Positions 11,705 through 21,406 of a DNA stretch of 64,000 nucleotides are shown one piece after another. The DNA comes from Acanthosoma haemorrhoidale. Lineage: Eukaryota > Arthropoda > Insecta > Hemiptera > Acanthosomatidae. The notes beneath the pieces were generated by a model. The model did no database searches and was not told where the DNA came from. It saw nothing but the letters and a program-made list of their open reading frames with translations. Position 1 is the stretch's first letter, and each line of letters opens with the position of its first letter. The stretch covers positions 38,577,754 through 38,641,753 of the forward strand of contig OV884011.1 in assembly GCA_930367205.1 (NCBI GenBank), given 5' to 3'. Both the position numbers and the translations under genes were made by a program.

Positions 11705-12115
11705 GATAGGCATCTCCATTTCTCTATTCATTTTAGTAACAAAATAGAAAAAGTACGGCACAGGTCTTACCGGCTTTCGCACTTACTAACTTCACCCAAC
11801 TTGTCGCATCATCTCAAACTGATGGTATATAAATTTGCCCTCCGGCCAGCTCTGCTATACGGTGCCCCACTACATACTCACTTGACTGACAGTACAGCTA
11901 ATACTCTCCAGCAATTTCATAATGGGATCATGAGAAAAGTGGTCCGACATACCTCTCTCTCGAGGTCAAAGAACGCCAACCTGCAACCGTTGCTTGGTGT
12001 GCAGTCGGTGGGTGAGTTCATCCCATCCCCGGAGTGACATAAAGTTTTTTGACTCGGCATTTGACAAACCCAGTATTTAAAACGATGACCCCACCACTCT
12101 TCCAACATCGATAGA
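11705..12115 (+). mobile_element. Jockey-like non-LTR retrotransposon, RT C-terminus (decayed)
   Basis: The frame 11705-12037 reads DRHLHFSIHFSNKIEKV, then RSYRLSHLLTSPNLS, KFALRPALLYGAP and VVRHTSLSRS. This is the region after the reverse-transcriptase palm in Jockey-clade elements, where a L.Y.....P...YG.P motif is typical. A frameshift near 12018 moves the match (SDIKFFDSAFDKP) to another frame, where it continues to about 12115. The same protein segment occurs at 53310-53440 and 38330-38480, both on the minus strand. The upstream RT core and endonuclease are absent, so this is a 5'-truncated, inactive copy. Confidence 0.8.
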
Positions 12116-12443
12116 AACAGACTGTCGGAAAAAATTAAGTTACGAAGTTGTTAGATGTAAGTTAGTTTTAAGTCTATGATTCATAAGGTGCTTAGCAATA
12201 TTGAAGAAAATAAGTAGGAAAAATGACTATGTCGGATTACAAGCGGATAAGGTGGAGTTGGGGCATGGATATATTGTTTAGAAACTGTTAACGACCATTC
12301 CTGCTCCTAGCTGGAGCGTCTGTATGAACCGACCCTTTCGATTATAATTAACGGATGCTCCTGGCATACAACGGAAGATTCATTCCATCCCAAGTCAATC
12401 GGCGTGCTTACCAGAAGGTGACAAGAGATATAACTTCATTAGA
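12116..12443. other. Non-coding spacer
   Basis: No feature identified between the retrotransposon fragment and the next exon-like frame. Confidence 0.35.
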
Positions 12444-12695
12444 CTACTTCACTATTGCATAGTCCATAATAAAACACTTGACATTGAGTGGTCTATAACG
12501 GTATATACCGGCGAAGGACGTGATAGTGGAATCACTGGATGAATCGGACGGCTGAATGCTTTTAAGGTCTCGATGGATGGAACTCGAATAGGTAGGATGA
12601 CTACTCCTTGGCAGTTGAAGACCAAGGCCTTCAGGAGTCAGGGGCTGTTGATTGCTATACAGTGACTTGTCAAACATCTTCAGCTTGGAAAGCAT
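12444..12695 (-). CDS. Exon-like open frame, Ser-rich, product unknown
   Basis: An 83-codon minus-strand frame beginning MLSKLKMFDKSLYSNQQ. Its middle is Ser/Pro-rich (PRSSHPTYSSSIHRD, SDSSSDSTITSF), which is common in disordered parts of real proteins and less common in random AT-rich frames. A possible splice donor (GCCG then GTATAT) follows the Ser-rich part; upstream is a pyrimidine-rich stretch. I do not recognise the protein. It could be an exon, a decayed element or chance. Confidence 0.28.
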   Translation of the reverse strand: MLSKLKMFDKSLYSNQQPLTPEGLGLQLPRSSHPTYSSSIHRDLKSIQPSDSSSDSTITSFAGIYRYRPLNVKCFIMDYAIVK

Positions 12696-12964
12696 GAAGG
12701 GAAGAAAAGAAAAAGGACGCAGGACGTTTTTGTTTTGCTTTTTGTATACTCTCCCATTGAATTTTCACCTCTTCATTACCGAGAGCTTCTGGTCTTTGTT
12801 TTTTTAGATGTAGGTGAAATAATCTAATTAGAACCCTTCCAGTGTACGGGTAATAAGACTGCTAAAAAGAAAAAGGAATGGCAAAACAGAAGGCCTAATC
12901 CGGTATGTTTTGATTATCACGTTTGCCAGTATATTTGTTGGGAGGTAATAATCATAATTAATGA

Positions 12965-13162
12965 TTAATACTTTTTGATCAAAGAAATACTTCCCTCTGC
13001 CTATCCATTACTTTACCACACACTTGTTTCGGGCATGAACAACGACTGTTCTGTTGTCGAAGGTGCGGTTTCACGACAAAAGCCTCCAGACCGGTAAAGC
13101 ATTGTATCCACTGCCTGATGGGAATAGGAAACGAGATTTTAGGATTCAAAGAGTTCCTTTGA
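12965..13162 (+). mobile_element. Zinc-knuckle fragment resembling Jockey ORF1
   Basis: A 65-codon frame without a start codon. Residues about 20-55 read TCFGHEQRLFCCRRCGFTTK then SRPVKHCIHC. The order FGH ... C..RCG ... TK ... C..C fits the paired CCHC knuckles of Jockey-clade ORF1 (gag-like) proteins, which bind the element's RNA. Several knuckle ligands are lost, so it is a relic. It lies about 250 bp upstream of an RNase H fragment in the same orientation, consistent with scrambled debris of one or more related elements. Confidence 0.42.
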
Positions 13163-13411
13163 TGTATTGAGTCGTTTTAAATGGTATTTCCAAGAGAACG
13201 GCAACCAGGAATACTAAGCAGTCGCAGGTTTAATGGTTACGCTCCGTTAAACTAAATTCCTATTTCTTTAAAGTCGCATAAAAATATATTGCTTCCTGGA
13301 TGTGTCTGTTATTAGTTCGAGCTAATTCGTTTTAAAAATATTCTCAAACAATTTACTTGAAGATAAATTCTTCCATTTCTATACAGTACGTGCCTTCCTC
13401 TACGTATACCA

Positions 13412-13513
13412 ATGACAACTGAATACATTAAATTCATTGAAGCTCTTGGTTTTTCAAAGAAACTCATTTGTACGAATGTATTTTCCGATTCTAAGTCCTG
13501 TTTGACATATTAA
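13412..13513 (+). mobile_element. RNase H fragment of a non-LTR retrotransposon
   Basis: A 33-codon frame: MTTEYIKFIEALGFSKKL then NVFSDSKSCL. The Glu in TEY..FIEAL and the Asp in FSDSKS match the second and third catalytic carboxylates of RNase HI, with the usual spacing of about 22 residues. RNase H domains occur at the C-terminus of several Jockey and I-type LINEs. The frame ends after the SDS motif, and the last catalytic Asp is not visible. Confidence 0.5.
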
Positions 13514-13557
13514 TATTTAACTAACTAATAAAATGTAAAGCACTTGTTCTACAATAG

Positions 13558-13755
13558 CGTTCGTACAAAACTATTCAATTTATCTTAAATTTCTATACGA
13601 TAACTCCTATACATCACGTCATTATTGTCCAACTGCAGTCACCCGGTCTAGTACGACTAGAAATTGAAGAGATCTTAGACAATAGAACAAATTTCTTGAA
13701 ATCATTAGCTCTTAATGACAAAGTTGAAATATTTCACAACACTGAAACAAAGTAA
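13558..13755 (+). CDS. Open frame, product unknown
   Basis: A 65-codon frame (RSYKTIQFILNFYTI at the start, then VQLQSPGLVRLEIEEILDN and a Lys/Glu-rich end before TAA) with no ATG at its start. The composition is protein-like. It lies just after the RNase H fragment, but I cannot align it with the rest of an RNase H domain. It may be a further piece of the same decayed element or an unrelated exon. Confidence 0.28.
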   Translation, partial: RSYKTIQFILNFYTITPIHHVIIVQLQSPGLVRLEIEEILDNRTNFLKSLALNDKVEIFHNTETK

Positions 13756-13832
13756 CCCCTCAACACGCAGCAACAGCCAACAACATATTTGCGATTAAAG
13801 CACTTAAATGTTGATAAAGGAAGTAAATTTAG

Positions 13833-14460
13833 TCTTTATTTTATTTTATTAATAACAATCATTATTGTGCAATAATTACAATCTGCCTTTTATAAGGCAA
13901 TAATAATACAGATAAATTATCTCATTCATACCATATTTACAGCATCATTCACTCGCTCATTCATACAATAGGACATGATTGGAGAAACTGGCCATTGCCA
14001 GCACTCCCACTGTCACGCGTTTATAGTAGGTCACGAGGCCACTGCCGTTTCAGTCTCCGAGGAGGATTATAGGGATGAGTGGCGCAGTGCAATGACTGTG
14101 CTACAGGATTAGGGTGGTTGGAAAGGCTACTGTGGAATTTCATAAACTTGGAAGGGATGAGTTCTAGAATGTAGGGTATATTAAGATCGTTATGAAGGGT
14201 TTTGTTGCTGACATAATAAGGGGCATTTACTATTGTTCTTAGGACTTTGGATTGAAAGGATTGGATACGCTTGATGGTCGACTTTTTTGCTGTCCCCCAT
14301 AGCTCTATTCCGTATGTCCAGATTGGTTTAAGTATAACTTTGTAGATTAGTAGTTTATTTTCTATTGAGAGATGGGATGTCCTTTGAAGTAGTCTGTACA
14401 GTTGTCCAAAGCGTCTGTTTAGTTCTTGTCTTTTTAGTCTCGTATGTGGGTTCTAGGTCT
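13833..14460 (-). mobile_element. Jockey non-LTR retrotransposon, 3' end, 5'-truncated
   Basis: The minus-strand frame from 14452 to 14021 is open for 143 codons: NPHTRLKRQELNRRFGQLYR, then ENKLLIYKVILKPIWTYGIE, LWGT, QSKVLRTIVNAPYYVSNKTL and a C-terminal NPPRRLKRQWPRDLL. This is a clear match to the C-terminus of Jockey-type ORF2 (after the reverse-transcriptase domain). A stop lies where the preceding Trp codon would be (14453-14455), at about the point where homology ends, so the copy is truncated or mutated there. The 3' UTR (13833-14020) with its ATGAATGAG repeats, GGCAGATTGTAAT and A-rich (AATAAAAT) tail recurs at 14.6, 28.5 and 49.7 kb. The uninterrupted frame suggests a fairly young insertion. 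Confidence 0.93.
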
Positions 14461-14508
14461 TTCAATCAATTGTCAATCAAGGTCACTTTCAATCAATTGT
14501 CAATAGTA

Positions 14509-14573
14509 ACCCTTGTGGGTTAAGTCGCTGGTTTATTAAACCGGACGTTGTGGGTTCAAATCCTACAGGGGGT
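14509..14573 (+). pseudogene. tRNA-like relic (unit A)
   Basis: Contains an anticodon arm (CTGGT-TTATTAA-ACCGG), a T arm with box B GGTTCAAATCC and a CAGGGGG 3' acceptor half. The D arm is shortened to GGGTTAAGTC, so box A is lost. Flanking TTCAATCAATTGT is shared with unit D. Probably a dead derivative of the same tRNA-bearing repeat as units B-E. Confidence 0.65.
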
Positions 14574-14616
14574 GATTCTTCTTCTTCCTCTTAATTAATT
14601 AATCAGCTTTTTAATG

Positions 14617-14695
14617 ATAAAATTACAACCTGCCTCATTGGGCAATAAGTAATTGAGATAAATGTTTTCATTCATACTATATCTTAATGAATTAA
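14617..14695 (-). mobile_element. Jockey 3' UTR fragment
   Basis: Read on the minus strand it has TATGAATGAAAACATTTATC, ATTACTTATTGCC, GGCAGGTTGTAATTTTA, close to the 3' UTR at 49.7 kb. No coding part is attached, so it is a strongly 5'-truncated insertion between two tRNA-like units. Confidence 0.7.
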
Positions 14696-14985
14696 TCAAT
14701 TGTTCCAAGGGTGACACCTCAGACAAAACCCACTTTTTTAAAAGATATTTTAATTTTATGATTAATGACTAATATTTCATAGTCCTTACGTTATATACAC
14801 AGTACTTCATCTTATTTTTGAATCATCTGAGTCACTGGAAAATCATTTCTTCGATTTTTTAAAAATTATATTTAATTTTATGTTGAATTCTGCCTAAGAA
14901 TATACATACTGACATACAAGCTTCCCGTAACTGAATAAATTAGAAGCCCTTCCTTCGGGCTCAGCAACAATATTGTTGATAAGTA
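14696..14985 (+). repeat. Flank of the tRNA-bearing repeat
   Basis: Read on the minus strand this shares blocks with the DNA beyond the minus-strand tRNA-like units at 16.8-17.2 and 18.4-18.9 kb: ACAATATTGT near the tRNA end, then a GAAGGAAGGGC-like block, a TTCTTAGGCAGA-like block, and GATTTTC..GTGACT..GATGA near 14.84 kb. The block TTGTTCCAAGGGTGACACC at 14.70 kb recurs (reverse) at 18.07 kb. Confidence 0.55.
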
Positions 14986-15059
14986 GCTCTTGTGGACCAA
15001 CTAGGTTAAGTCACCGGTTTACTTAACCGGTAGTAGCGGGTTCAAATCCCGCCAGGGTA
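14986..15059 (+). pseudogene. tRNA-like relic (unit B, loop TTACTTA)
   Basis: D arm GGACCAACTAGGTTAAGTC, anticodon arm CCGGT-TTACTTA-ACCGG and T arm GCGGGTTCAAATCCCGC are all foldable, but the acceptor stem does not pair. The nominal anticodon is ACT with U at position 37, which is atypical. A TTTTTT terminator follows at 15061. The loop is shared with unit D, so this is a subfamily rather than a random decay product. Confidence 0.6.
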
Positions 15060-15655
15060 TATTTTTTACAGCTTCATCATGGTTATAAATTATTTAATAG
15101 TTTGAAGGATAACACCTTAGACAGAAACCAATTTTAATTTTAATAGTATGTTTACAACAATTAACCAAAACTTTATATTTCATATTTTTTATACTTTATT
15201 TTAATTTTTAATAATCTGTCATATTTTCATCTCGTCACAAAATCATCTCTCTACATTAATTTTTTTTTTTCATAGATATTTAATTTTATCAGAAAATTTC
15301 AGATTGATTAAATATTTTTTCTCTGCCGAAGAACTTACAGACTGACGAAATACAACGCCCCTCGTACCTGAATGAAAGAACCCGGTAAGAACCAAGTTCG
15401 CGGAAAGTAAAATTAGCAGTCATATTTAGTCCATTCTGTCAGGCTTAGTCTTTATGAGAGTTTGGCCAAAGAGAATACATACTCGTGCTCTGTTGGTATA
15501 GCCCCCGACTGGAGAAATTTACTTTGAAACATGTAAAGGCAATCCTTTTTCGCCTGTATGTCGGTAAAATTATATGTAATTTTATAGATATGGAACTAAC
15601 GTAATAAAACGTTGGTAATGATAGAATAAATTAGTGTGAAAAAACATAAAATAAC
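15060..15655. other. Repeat flank and non-coding DNA
   Basis: The first ~300 bp repeat the order of blocks seen at 14.70-14.95 kb (GGATAACACCTTAGACAGAAACC, TATATTTCAT, TCTGCCGAAGAA), so a second repeat flank lies here. The rest holds nothing recognised. Confidence 0.45.
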
Positions 15656-15750
15656 AACCTCCTTCGAATGCATCTGCGTATACAGTAAGAGGAAAAATTT
15701 GTAAATTGTAAAAAGTTTGATAAATAAAGGGCTTTTGAAATAAAAAAAAT
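15656..15750 (+). repeat. Short retroposon, hairpin-start family, 5'-truncated copy
   Basis: Starts at CCTCCTTCGAATGCATCTGC, matching the interior of the copies at 5.0-5.4 kb, and ends AATAAAGGGCTTTTG plus an A-rich tail. The missing first half supports 5' truncation during reverse transcription. Confidence 0.65.
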
Positions 15751-16747
15751 AAAATAACAATAAACGTGAAATAAGTCGTGCCCCTTTAGCTTATTTTTTT
15801 TAGATTTCTCCAATCTCAGATCACAATGGCTATAGCTATAGCTTAGATTTAAAATGGTAATTTTTCCAAACTTACATATTTTTAACATTTATTACAAGCC
15901 ATGCCAAACTTTTCATTTTTTTTATATTAATATTTTAGCTTTTTATTTTATATTTTCATTTGCTAACAAGGAAATTATCACTAATTAAAAATGTCTAATT
16001 AATAAAATGAAAATATTTGTCGATCAAGAATTTCTCGAATATCAAGAGTATCTCTTGATACTGTTTCTTCACAATAAAGGACGTAATTATTGCGTCTTTA
16101 TATACATCTAAAAAATGTAATACAGTTCATAGTCGAAGTATTGAGTACCTTTTTTATTTTACACAATTTTTAAATTATTTTCTTTATTTTTCATTTTATA
16201 ATTAATGTAAAAACTAAGAGTTACTATTTCACACTTCAGCAACACTCGAACTAATTCATTGTGCGATGATGACTTGAAGGTTCTGGAAATTGATTCACTA
16301 ACGAACATGTCGAAACGCTCCAAGACACATATGTGTGTTTCGACACCACTCCAATTAAATACAGCCTATTCAAATGAAACGAAGTTCGTATTCGACACAT
16401 TCTACTTGTCATATCCGCGAATCGAACATTCGTATTACGAAATCTATAATACAGTTGCTGTGACTCGACATACCCGGCTTTGTTGCCAATGCAAAAATTA
16501 TTGGGGCCTATTGCTAAAGAGAAATACTTAAAACTGTAAGACTTAAAAGTTTATTTTACTAACCTGATGAGGAGCAATTAATAATTGCTACAGATAATTA
16601 TCTATACTCGTTAATGTGTGTTCTTTAGTGGTGGCACAAATAATATATTTTCTATTTTTTCATTAGCTTTTTAAAAAAGTAGTAGACTTAATAATAATTA
16701 ATTAATAATTTCCTAAAATTTATAGAAATAAATGATAAAAAAAAATG
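15751..16747. other. Non-coding, one unidentified frame
   Basis: A 90-codon plus-strand frame (16259-16531) has some protein-like stretches (FVFDTFYLSYPRIEHSYYEI) but no known match and no clear splice signals. Near 16.31-16.36 kb GTCGAAAC and GTTTCGAC form an 8-bp inverted repeat around CACATATGTG. Confidence 0.3.
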
Positions 16748-16820
16748 TACCCCTGGTGGGACTCGAACCCACAATCCCCGGTTTAGGAAACCGATGCCTT
16801 ATCCATTAGGCCACAGGGGC
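16748..16820 (-). tRNA. tRNA-Arg (anticodon CCT), second copy
   Basis: A full 73-nt cloverleaf, identical to the gene at 4064-4136 except T instead of C at loop position 32 (CGGT-TTCCTAA-ACCG). Boxes A and B are intact and a run of nine Ts follows the 3' end. Its upstream side (16.82-16.99 kb) shares ACAATATTGT, an AAAGGAAGAGG block and a TTCTTCGGCAGAG block with the other tRNA-like units in this cluster, so it appears to sit inside the repeat that also carries units B and D. The first copy at 4.06 kb lacks that flank. Confidence 0.95.
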
Positions 16821-18762
16821 TGTTGACAGATGACACAAGTAAGTAGATTACCTGCACAATATTGTTGCGAATTCTAAAGGAAGAGGTTATACTTTTATTA
16901 AAATACGGGACGATTGCATTTCGAGTGTATGCCTGTGTGTTCTTCGGCAGAGTTCGTAAAAATTATTCAATGAATCATATTTTTTAAATGAGTATTTACA
17001 AAGTGTTCTGATTCGGGTTAAACTTAGTGATTTTTGGAGAACCGATTGATATATTTTTTTAATTCTCTCTTACAAAAATTACTATTTGCATGTAAAGCAT
17101 TAATAATTGAGATCCAAGAAGAGATATATTCATAGTAAAAATATTTTTAAATAATTTAAAAAAAATTGGAGAAGGGGATTTTCGGTTACTGAAATGATTA
17201 AACAATAAAATGAAGTATCTGGTTGGAACATTTGAACCAAGGGTCAGTTACAAGGGTATTATTTCTGTTCAAATATCTACCGTTGGCTTCAACGCCCTAA
17301 ATAAGTTTTTATCCCTTGTTCAAAAAAACCTTTTTGGCTTCGAATCGATAAATTCGAGAAAGGGAAATTTTACCTCGTTTTCATTTCGGAATATTTTGTT
17401 TGTTTAAAAATTCGTCAACCGTTTCAGACGATCAGCCAAATTAAGTGGTACCCACTGGCCCATTTTCCTCTCAATAGCATGAAGGTCCCAGTAGCAGAGG
17501 TATGTCTGATGTTAAAGTGTTTTGAAAGGTCTCTACTTGTGTGATTTGGATTGACCTAAACGAAAGCCTTTAATTCATCATCGTCGAGCTTTGTTTCTTG
17601 CCTTCCAATAAATGTATTCTCGTGACTTATATTGCCGGATTGAAACCTAAAGAACCACCTATAAACGAGTACAGTCTTTCATTCACTATAACATCACCAA
17701 AAGCCATGTTGCTGTTTCGAAAGGCTTCGGGAGAATTGTGAACAAGTTTAAATTCATATAAAAATATAACTCGTAATTGATCAAAAAGCAATAAATACAC
17801 AAACACTTGAACAGTTCACAATAAACTGAAAATTATAGCATCAAAATGAGAGAGATTGACCCAATACCCATTGTGCTAGTGTTGGTAAGGAAGAGATGGG
17901 TCCATACTTTATTGATCTCATCAAACTAAATAAATCTGCCATTTTATCTATCCAATCCAATATTTGTATACAAAATAAGGAATAAAAAATTTTAGACGTT
18001 AATAATTTTTAACTAAAATATATTTTATACAATTCATTTAAAAAGAAGGGTTTGTGTCTAAGATAGCATCCTTGGAACAATTGCTTTATTTCCTAATGTT
18101 TATTCGACTCATATAGAAGAAAAAATACATGTATATTTTCAGAGGCAGATAATTTAAATAAACATTAACCATAAAATTAAAATATGTTCTTAAAAGTTAT
18201 AATAATAAATGGTTAATTTCATGTCATTATTAATTTCATTAATTAATTAAAGTAAGTATCAATTCATTATTTTTTTAACACTTTAAATTAAAATAAATTG
18301 AAGGTTAATAAAAAGGTTTCGTATATCGATATTTTCGATCTTGGGAACAATTATAATTAATGTCATTAGTTACATTTAGTTCACAAAAAAAATTTATGTA
18401 CCCCCTTTAATTAATTGAAAGTGGGTTTCCTTGCGCATTTCCGAAGAAAGAAGTTCTACTTTTATTCAGGAACAGGGCGTTTGTATTTCGTATCTTTTTA
18501 TGCCTGTCAGTAAGTTGCATAAATAGTGGTCAAAATATTTTTTGGAAAATTTAATACAAATTTCGATGAAGGGGATTTTCGATAACTGAGGCGATTAAAA
18601 AATAAAATGAAACATTTTTTATATAATTAAGGATTATACAATTTAGTCGTTAATAATAAAATAAAAAATATTTTATATAATTATTTAAAAAAAATATTTT
18701 TTGTCAAAGGAGTCATGCTTAGAACAATTAATTAATTCACCAATATTTAAAACGATCGTTAT
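16821..18762. repeat. Flanks of tRNA-bearing repeats and AT-rich DNA
   Basis: Positions 16.84-17.22 kb and 18.42-18.61 kb run parallel. Both carry a block with ACTTTTATT, a TTTCG..TATG..TGTC-like block and GGGGATTTTCGRTWACTG followed by AATAAAATGAA. Positions 18.04-18.11 kb match the reverse of 14.70 kb (TTGTTCCAAGG). Between them, 17.22-18.04 kb holds only short frames without a match. Confidence 0.5.
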
Positions 18763-18816
18763 AACCCTGGGCGGGATTTGAGCCCGCGACCTCCGATTAA
18801 GTAAACCTGCGACATT
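18763..18816 (-). pseudogene. tRNA-like relic (unit D, 3' half)
   Basis: On the minus strand: anticodon arm with loop TTACTTA as in unit B, T arm GCGGGCTCAAATCCCGC, acceptor CCAGGGTT. The D arm and 5' acceptor strand are replaced by TTCAATCAATTGTTAATGTC, similar to the flank of unit A. Upstream, CCTGCACAATATTGTTC at 18.85 kb matches the second tRNA-Arg at 16.85 kb. Confidence 0.6.
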
Positions 18817-19070
18817 AACAATTGATTGAATGAGAGTTGTTTTCCTGCACAATATTGTTCTTGAACCCAAAGGAAAAGCTTCTAACTTATTCAGATAAGC
18901 TTGGATTCGTCTGGCTGTCTATCCATACGTAAGTCGCAGAAATAATGGTTTTGAAATGGTTTATTAGTTCTGAAATCTTAAAGGTGTATTCCAAAACAAT
19001 TCCAAATGGTGTGATTTGTTTCTTTGGTTAAAATAAAATTGCGGCAAGTATCTACATAACAATACAAAAA
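18817..19070. repeat. Flank of unit D
   Basis: Contains the shared ACAATATTGTTC and AAAGGAAAAGCTTCTA blocks and a TCTGGCTGTCTATCCATACG block that parallels 16.93-16.96 kb. No gene seen. Confidence 0.45.
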
Positions 19071-19287
19071 GGTGAGCCCCATCACCTTGTAGAGTCTTGT
19101 CAATGAAGCCAAGTACATTGTGCATCATTGTACTTGTATTGATTATATAACTTCTATACCGATTCAGACCTTGTATAGAATGTTGCGATAGTACAGGACA
19201 TATATAATGTAATATGTAAATAGATTCGCCTAAGAATCTATAGTAAATAAAAGTTTTGTCATTTTCTTAAGGGGATTTGGAAAAAAA
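19071..19287 (+). repeat. Short retroposon, hairpin-start family
   Basis: Starts GGTGAGCCCCATCACC, contains AATAGATTCGCCTAAGAATC and ATATATAATGTAATATG, and ends AAGGGGATTTGG plus a seven-A tail. It links two groups: the 5' hairpin of the 5.0 kb copies and the AGATTCGCCTGAGGATCTAT segment of the copies at 29.5 and 58.5 kb. Confidence 0.7.
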
Positions 19288-19713
19288 CCCATAAAAAATA
19301 TCAAAATAAAACGAACCCTACTGTAAATTATAACTTTTCATAATTGCTAATGCAAAAAAAAAATTCTTTTTGAGTAAGTAGGGTATCAAATTAAAGCCCT
19401 CGTTGTTTTTATGCAACGCAAATTGAAATAAGCAATTTGTGTAGTTTATTTTTAAACTACGATTACTATATGCTATTAAAACAGCCATTAAAAAATATTT
19501 TTCGCTACATCTAATCATTCCGTGTTACACATAAATGCATGATAGTATCATTTTAATAATATAATTTTCACAATATTTAAATAACCAGTGTTTAAGTGGT
19601 GTAAATTAAACTTTCGGTAAAAATCTCTTTTAGATGGCATTATCAGGGATGATCGTTTCCATGCTTCAATTTATTAACCAGTCGTTTATTTCAATTAGGC
19701 ATTAGAAGACAAA
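19288..19713. other. Non-coding spacer
   Basis: AT-rich. The 66-codon minus-strand frame here is Lys/Phe/Asn-rich and unconvincing. Confidence 0.35.
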
Positions 19714-19789
19714 AACCCACCAGAGGCTCGAACCCACAATAAACCCTGGATTGGGAAATCGATGCCCTGTCTATCAGGGCACAGGGTTT
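19714..19789 (-). pseudogene. tRNA-Arg-derived relic (unit E)
   Basis: On the minus strand the D arm (CCCTGATAGACAGGGC) and T arm (GTGGGTTCGAGCC) are recognisable relatives of the tRNA-Arg here. The anticodon loop is TTCCCAA, the variable region has extra TTTA and the T stem no longer pairs well. The 5' neighbour ATTGTGCAGAT repeats the flank motif of the other units. Confidence 0.65.
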
Positions 19790-19871
19790 ATCTGCACAAT
19801 AATATTTTACTGTAATATTAATGATTTTAGCCAAAAAAAATATATAAAATGTATATATAAAAAAATATATA

Positions 19872-19926
19872 CTTGAGTTTTGCGACTAGAACCCGGGACT
19901 CCCCCATGTCTAGTCGAAAGATAAAC
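19872..19926 (-). pseudogene. Weak tRNA-like relic
   Basis: On the minus strand: CGACTAGACATGGGGGAG, then GTCCCGGGTTCTAGTCGC with a near-consensus box B. The 5' half is not foldable. It may belong to the same kind of element as 31776-31848. Shortly after it, CACCATATA and TATATGGTG form an inverted repeat (about 19946-19990). Confidence 0.3.
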
Positions 19927-21340
19927 CCAATTTTTAATACACGTCCACCATATAGTGAACTAAACTGGTCGCGGTTGAAATATATGGTGGCGGTATCCAC
20001 TACATTTATGTATTTTTTTTTACATGGAGTTTAAACTAAAGTGTAGCTAAAAAATCTGATATATAAATGGGGAGCTATTGAGCATTTATCAAAGGAAGTG
20101 GTTGCATGTGTTCCAGTTTGTTTTAGCTATTTCAGTTCGAGCCCATCGTCAATTGAGGGTTTATTAATTGTCGGTTCAGAGTATACTCGAACAGAATTTT
20201 GTTCAAATATAACTAATTTTATTTGTTAAAGCATTTAAGCCACTAAAATCAGTCGAGACTAACAGAAACATTAATATTACAAAAAATTATAATCGGCTGA
20301 ACGACATTAAATAACTCTGAGCTGTAAGCAGTCATAAAAGTTATAGGAAACTTGTTTAAAAAATGTTTAAAATATTTTGTATGCCTTCCATTATCGTATT
20401 TGAATTGAAAGTTAATCATTGTATTGTTATATCATTGCACGACCGCTTACTGGCAGACATACGGAGCAGAAATCCTGTTCCTGGCAACAAGGGGCGATCA
20501 CCGGATCGTTGCCATCACAATTTTCCGTTGAGTGATCCTCGAACCAGGAAGAGCAGGAGAAGTTTCGTCGCGTTATCCATGACCCGCGATGACGGCAGCA
20601 GCGGAGATATCAAAGGTGCTTTTTAGTCGTGGGAGAGTACGCCCCATTCATGAATCCCTCCCGCTTGTTCTTGGCGCCCGGTCTGGAAAAAATCTGCTAT
20701 ATCTCGCTTGGAGATATTAACCAGTTACGAAGCGTTACTGAATGTACAGTCTGTCCCGGATCAAATGCATACAGAACTAAAGTATCGAACAAAGTATTAC
20801 ATGAACATAAGTTGCAGAAGTCCTCTCGAAACGCTATAGTGTAAAGATATGCGGGATTGAAACTATTTGTCAATACTTTTACTTAAAAGAAACATGTCCT
20901 TTATATAATGAGTGGAGGGAACAAAGCCGAATCAATTTTATATCATATTTTTTATCAGTTAATGAATATTTATGTAGATATAATTTAACTGGAGCTCGAC
21001 GAAACTATAGTTTATCAAATAACCTGATTTTTGTACTGTCTAAATTTTATTACGCCTATTATAAACTCATTTTTTTTTTTATGCTAAATATATGAAATGA
21101 AGAGGATAGCAAGTGGAGGAAGAATATTGAGAGATTTTAGTGCGAGTTTTTAGTGTAGAAAATACTTAGAGTATTCATATATTTTATGGTAAACCATCAT
21201 TGTTACCAACACACATACAGAATGGTACCTGAATAGTATTCAGGTGAATCATGTTATAATGATGATATGCTCCTGATACGATAATAGAAATTAATTTGGT
21301 TCTCTCATTTCAAAAACGTAAATCGAAATGAAAATATCAT
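19927..21340. other. Non-coding, G+C-richer patch
   Basis: Positions 20.44-20.70 kb are clearly richer in G+C, with two consecutive plus-strand frames (87 and 71 codons). The translations (for example RKSRRSFVALSMTRDDGSSG) match nothing I know. It could be old coding or mobile DNA. The rest is AT-rich and featureless. Confidence 0.35.
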
Positions 21341-21406
21341 GGCTCATGTGGCGTACTGGTTAATATGACATCACCATGTGAAGCACACGGGTTCAGGTCC
21401 CAAATA
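21341..21406 (+). repeat. tRNA-derived repeat head
   Basis: TGGCGTACTGG fits the pol III box A consensus, and GGTTCAGGTCC about 30 bp later is one or two changes from box B. The acceptor ends do not pair and the anticodon arm is not clean, so this is a SINE head or dead tRNA rather than a gene. Confidence 0.5.

Noticed and set aside
16563..16590. CTGATGA followed by a perfect AGCAATT/AATTGCT hairpin, like a hammerhead ribozyme half
   Set aside because: The required GAAA after stem II is absent (ACAGAT instead), and no stems I or III could be formed nearby.
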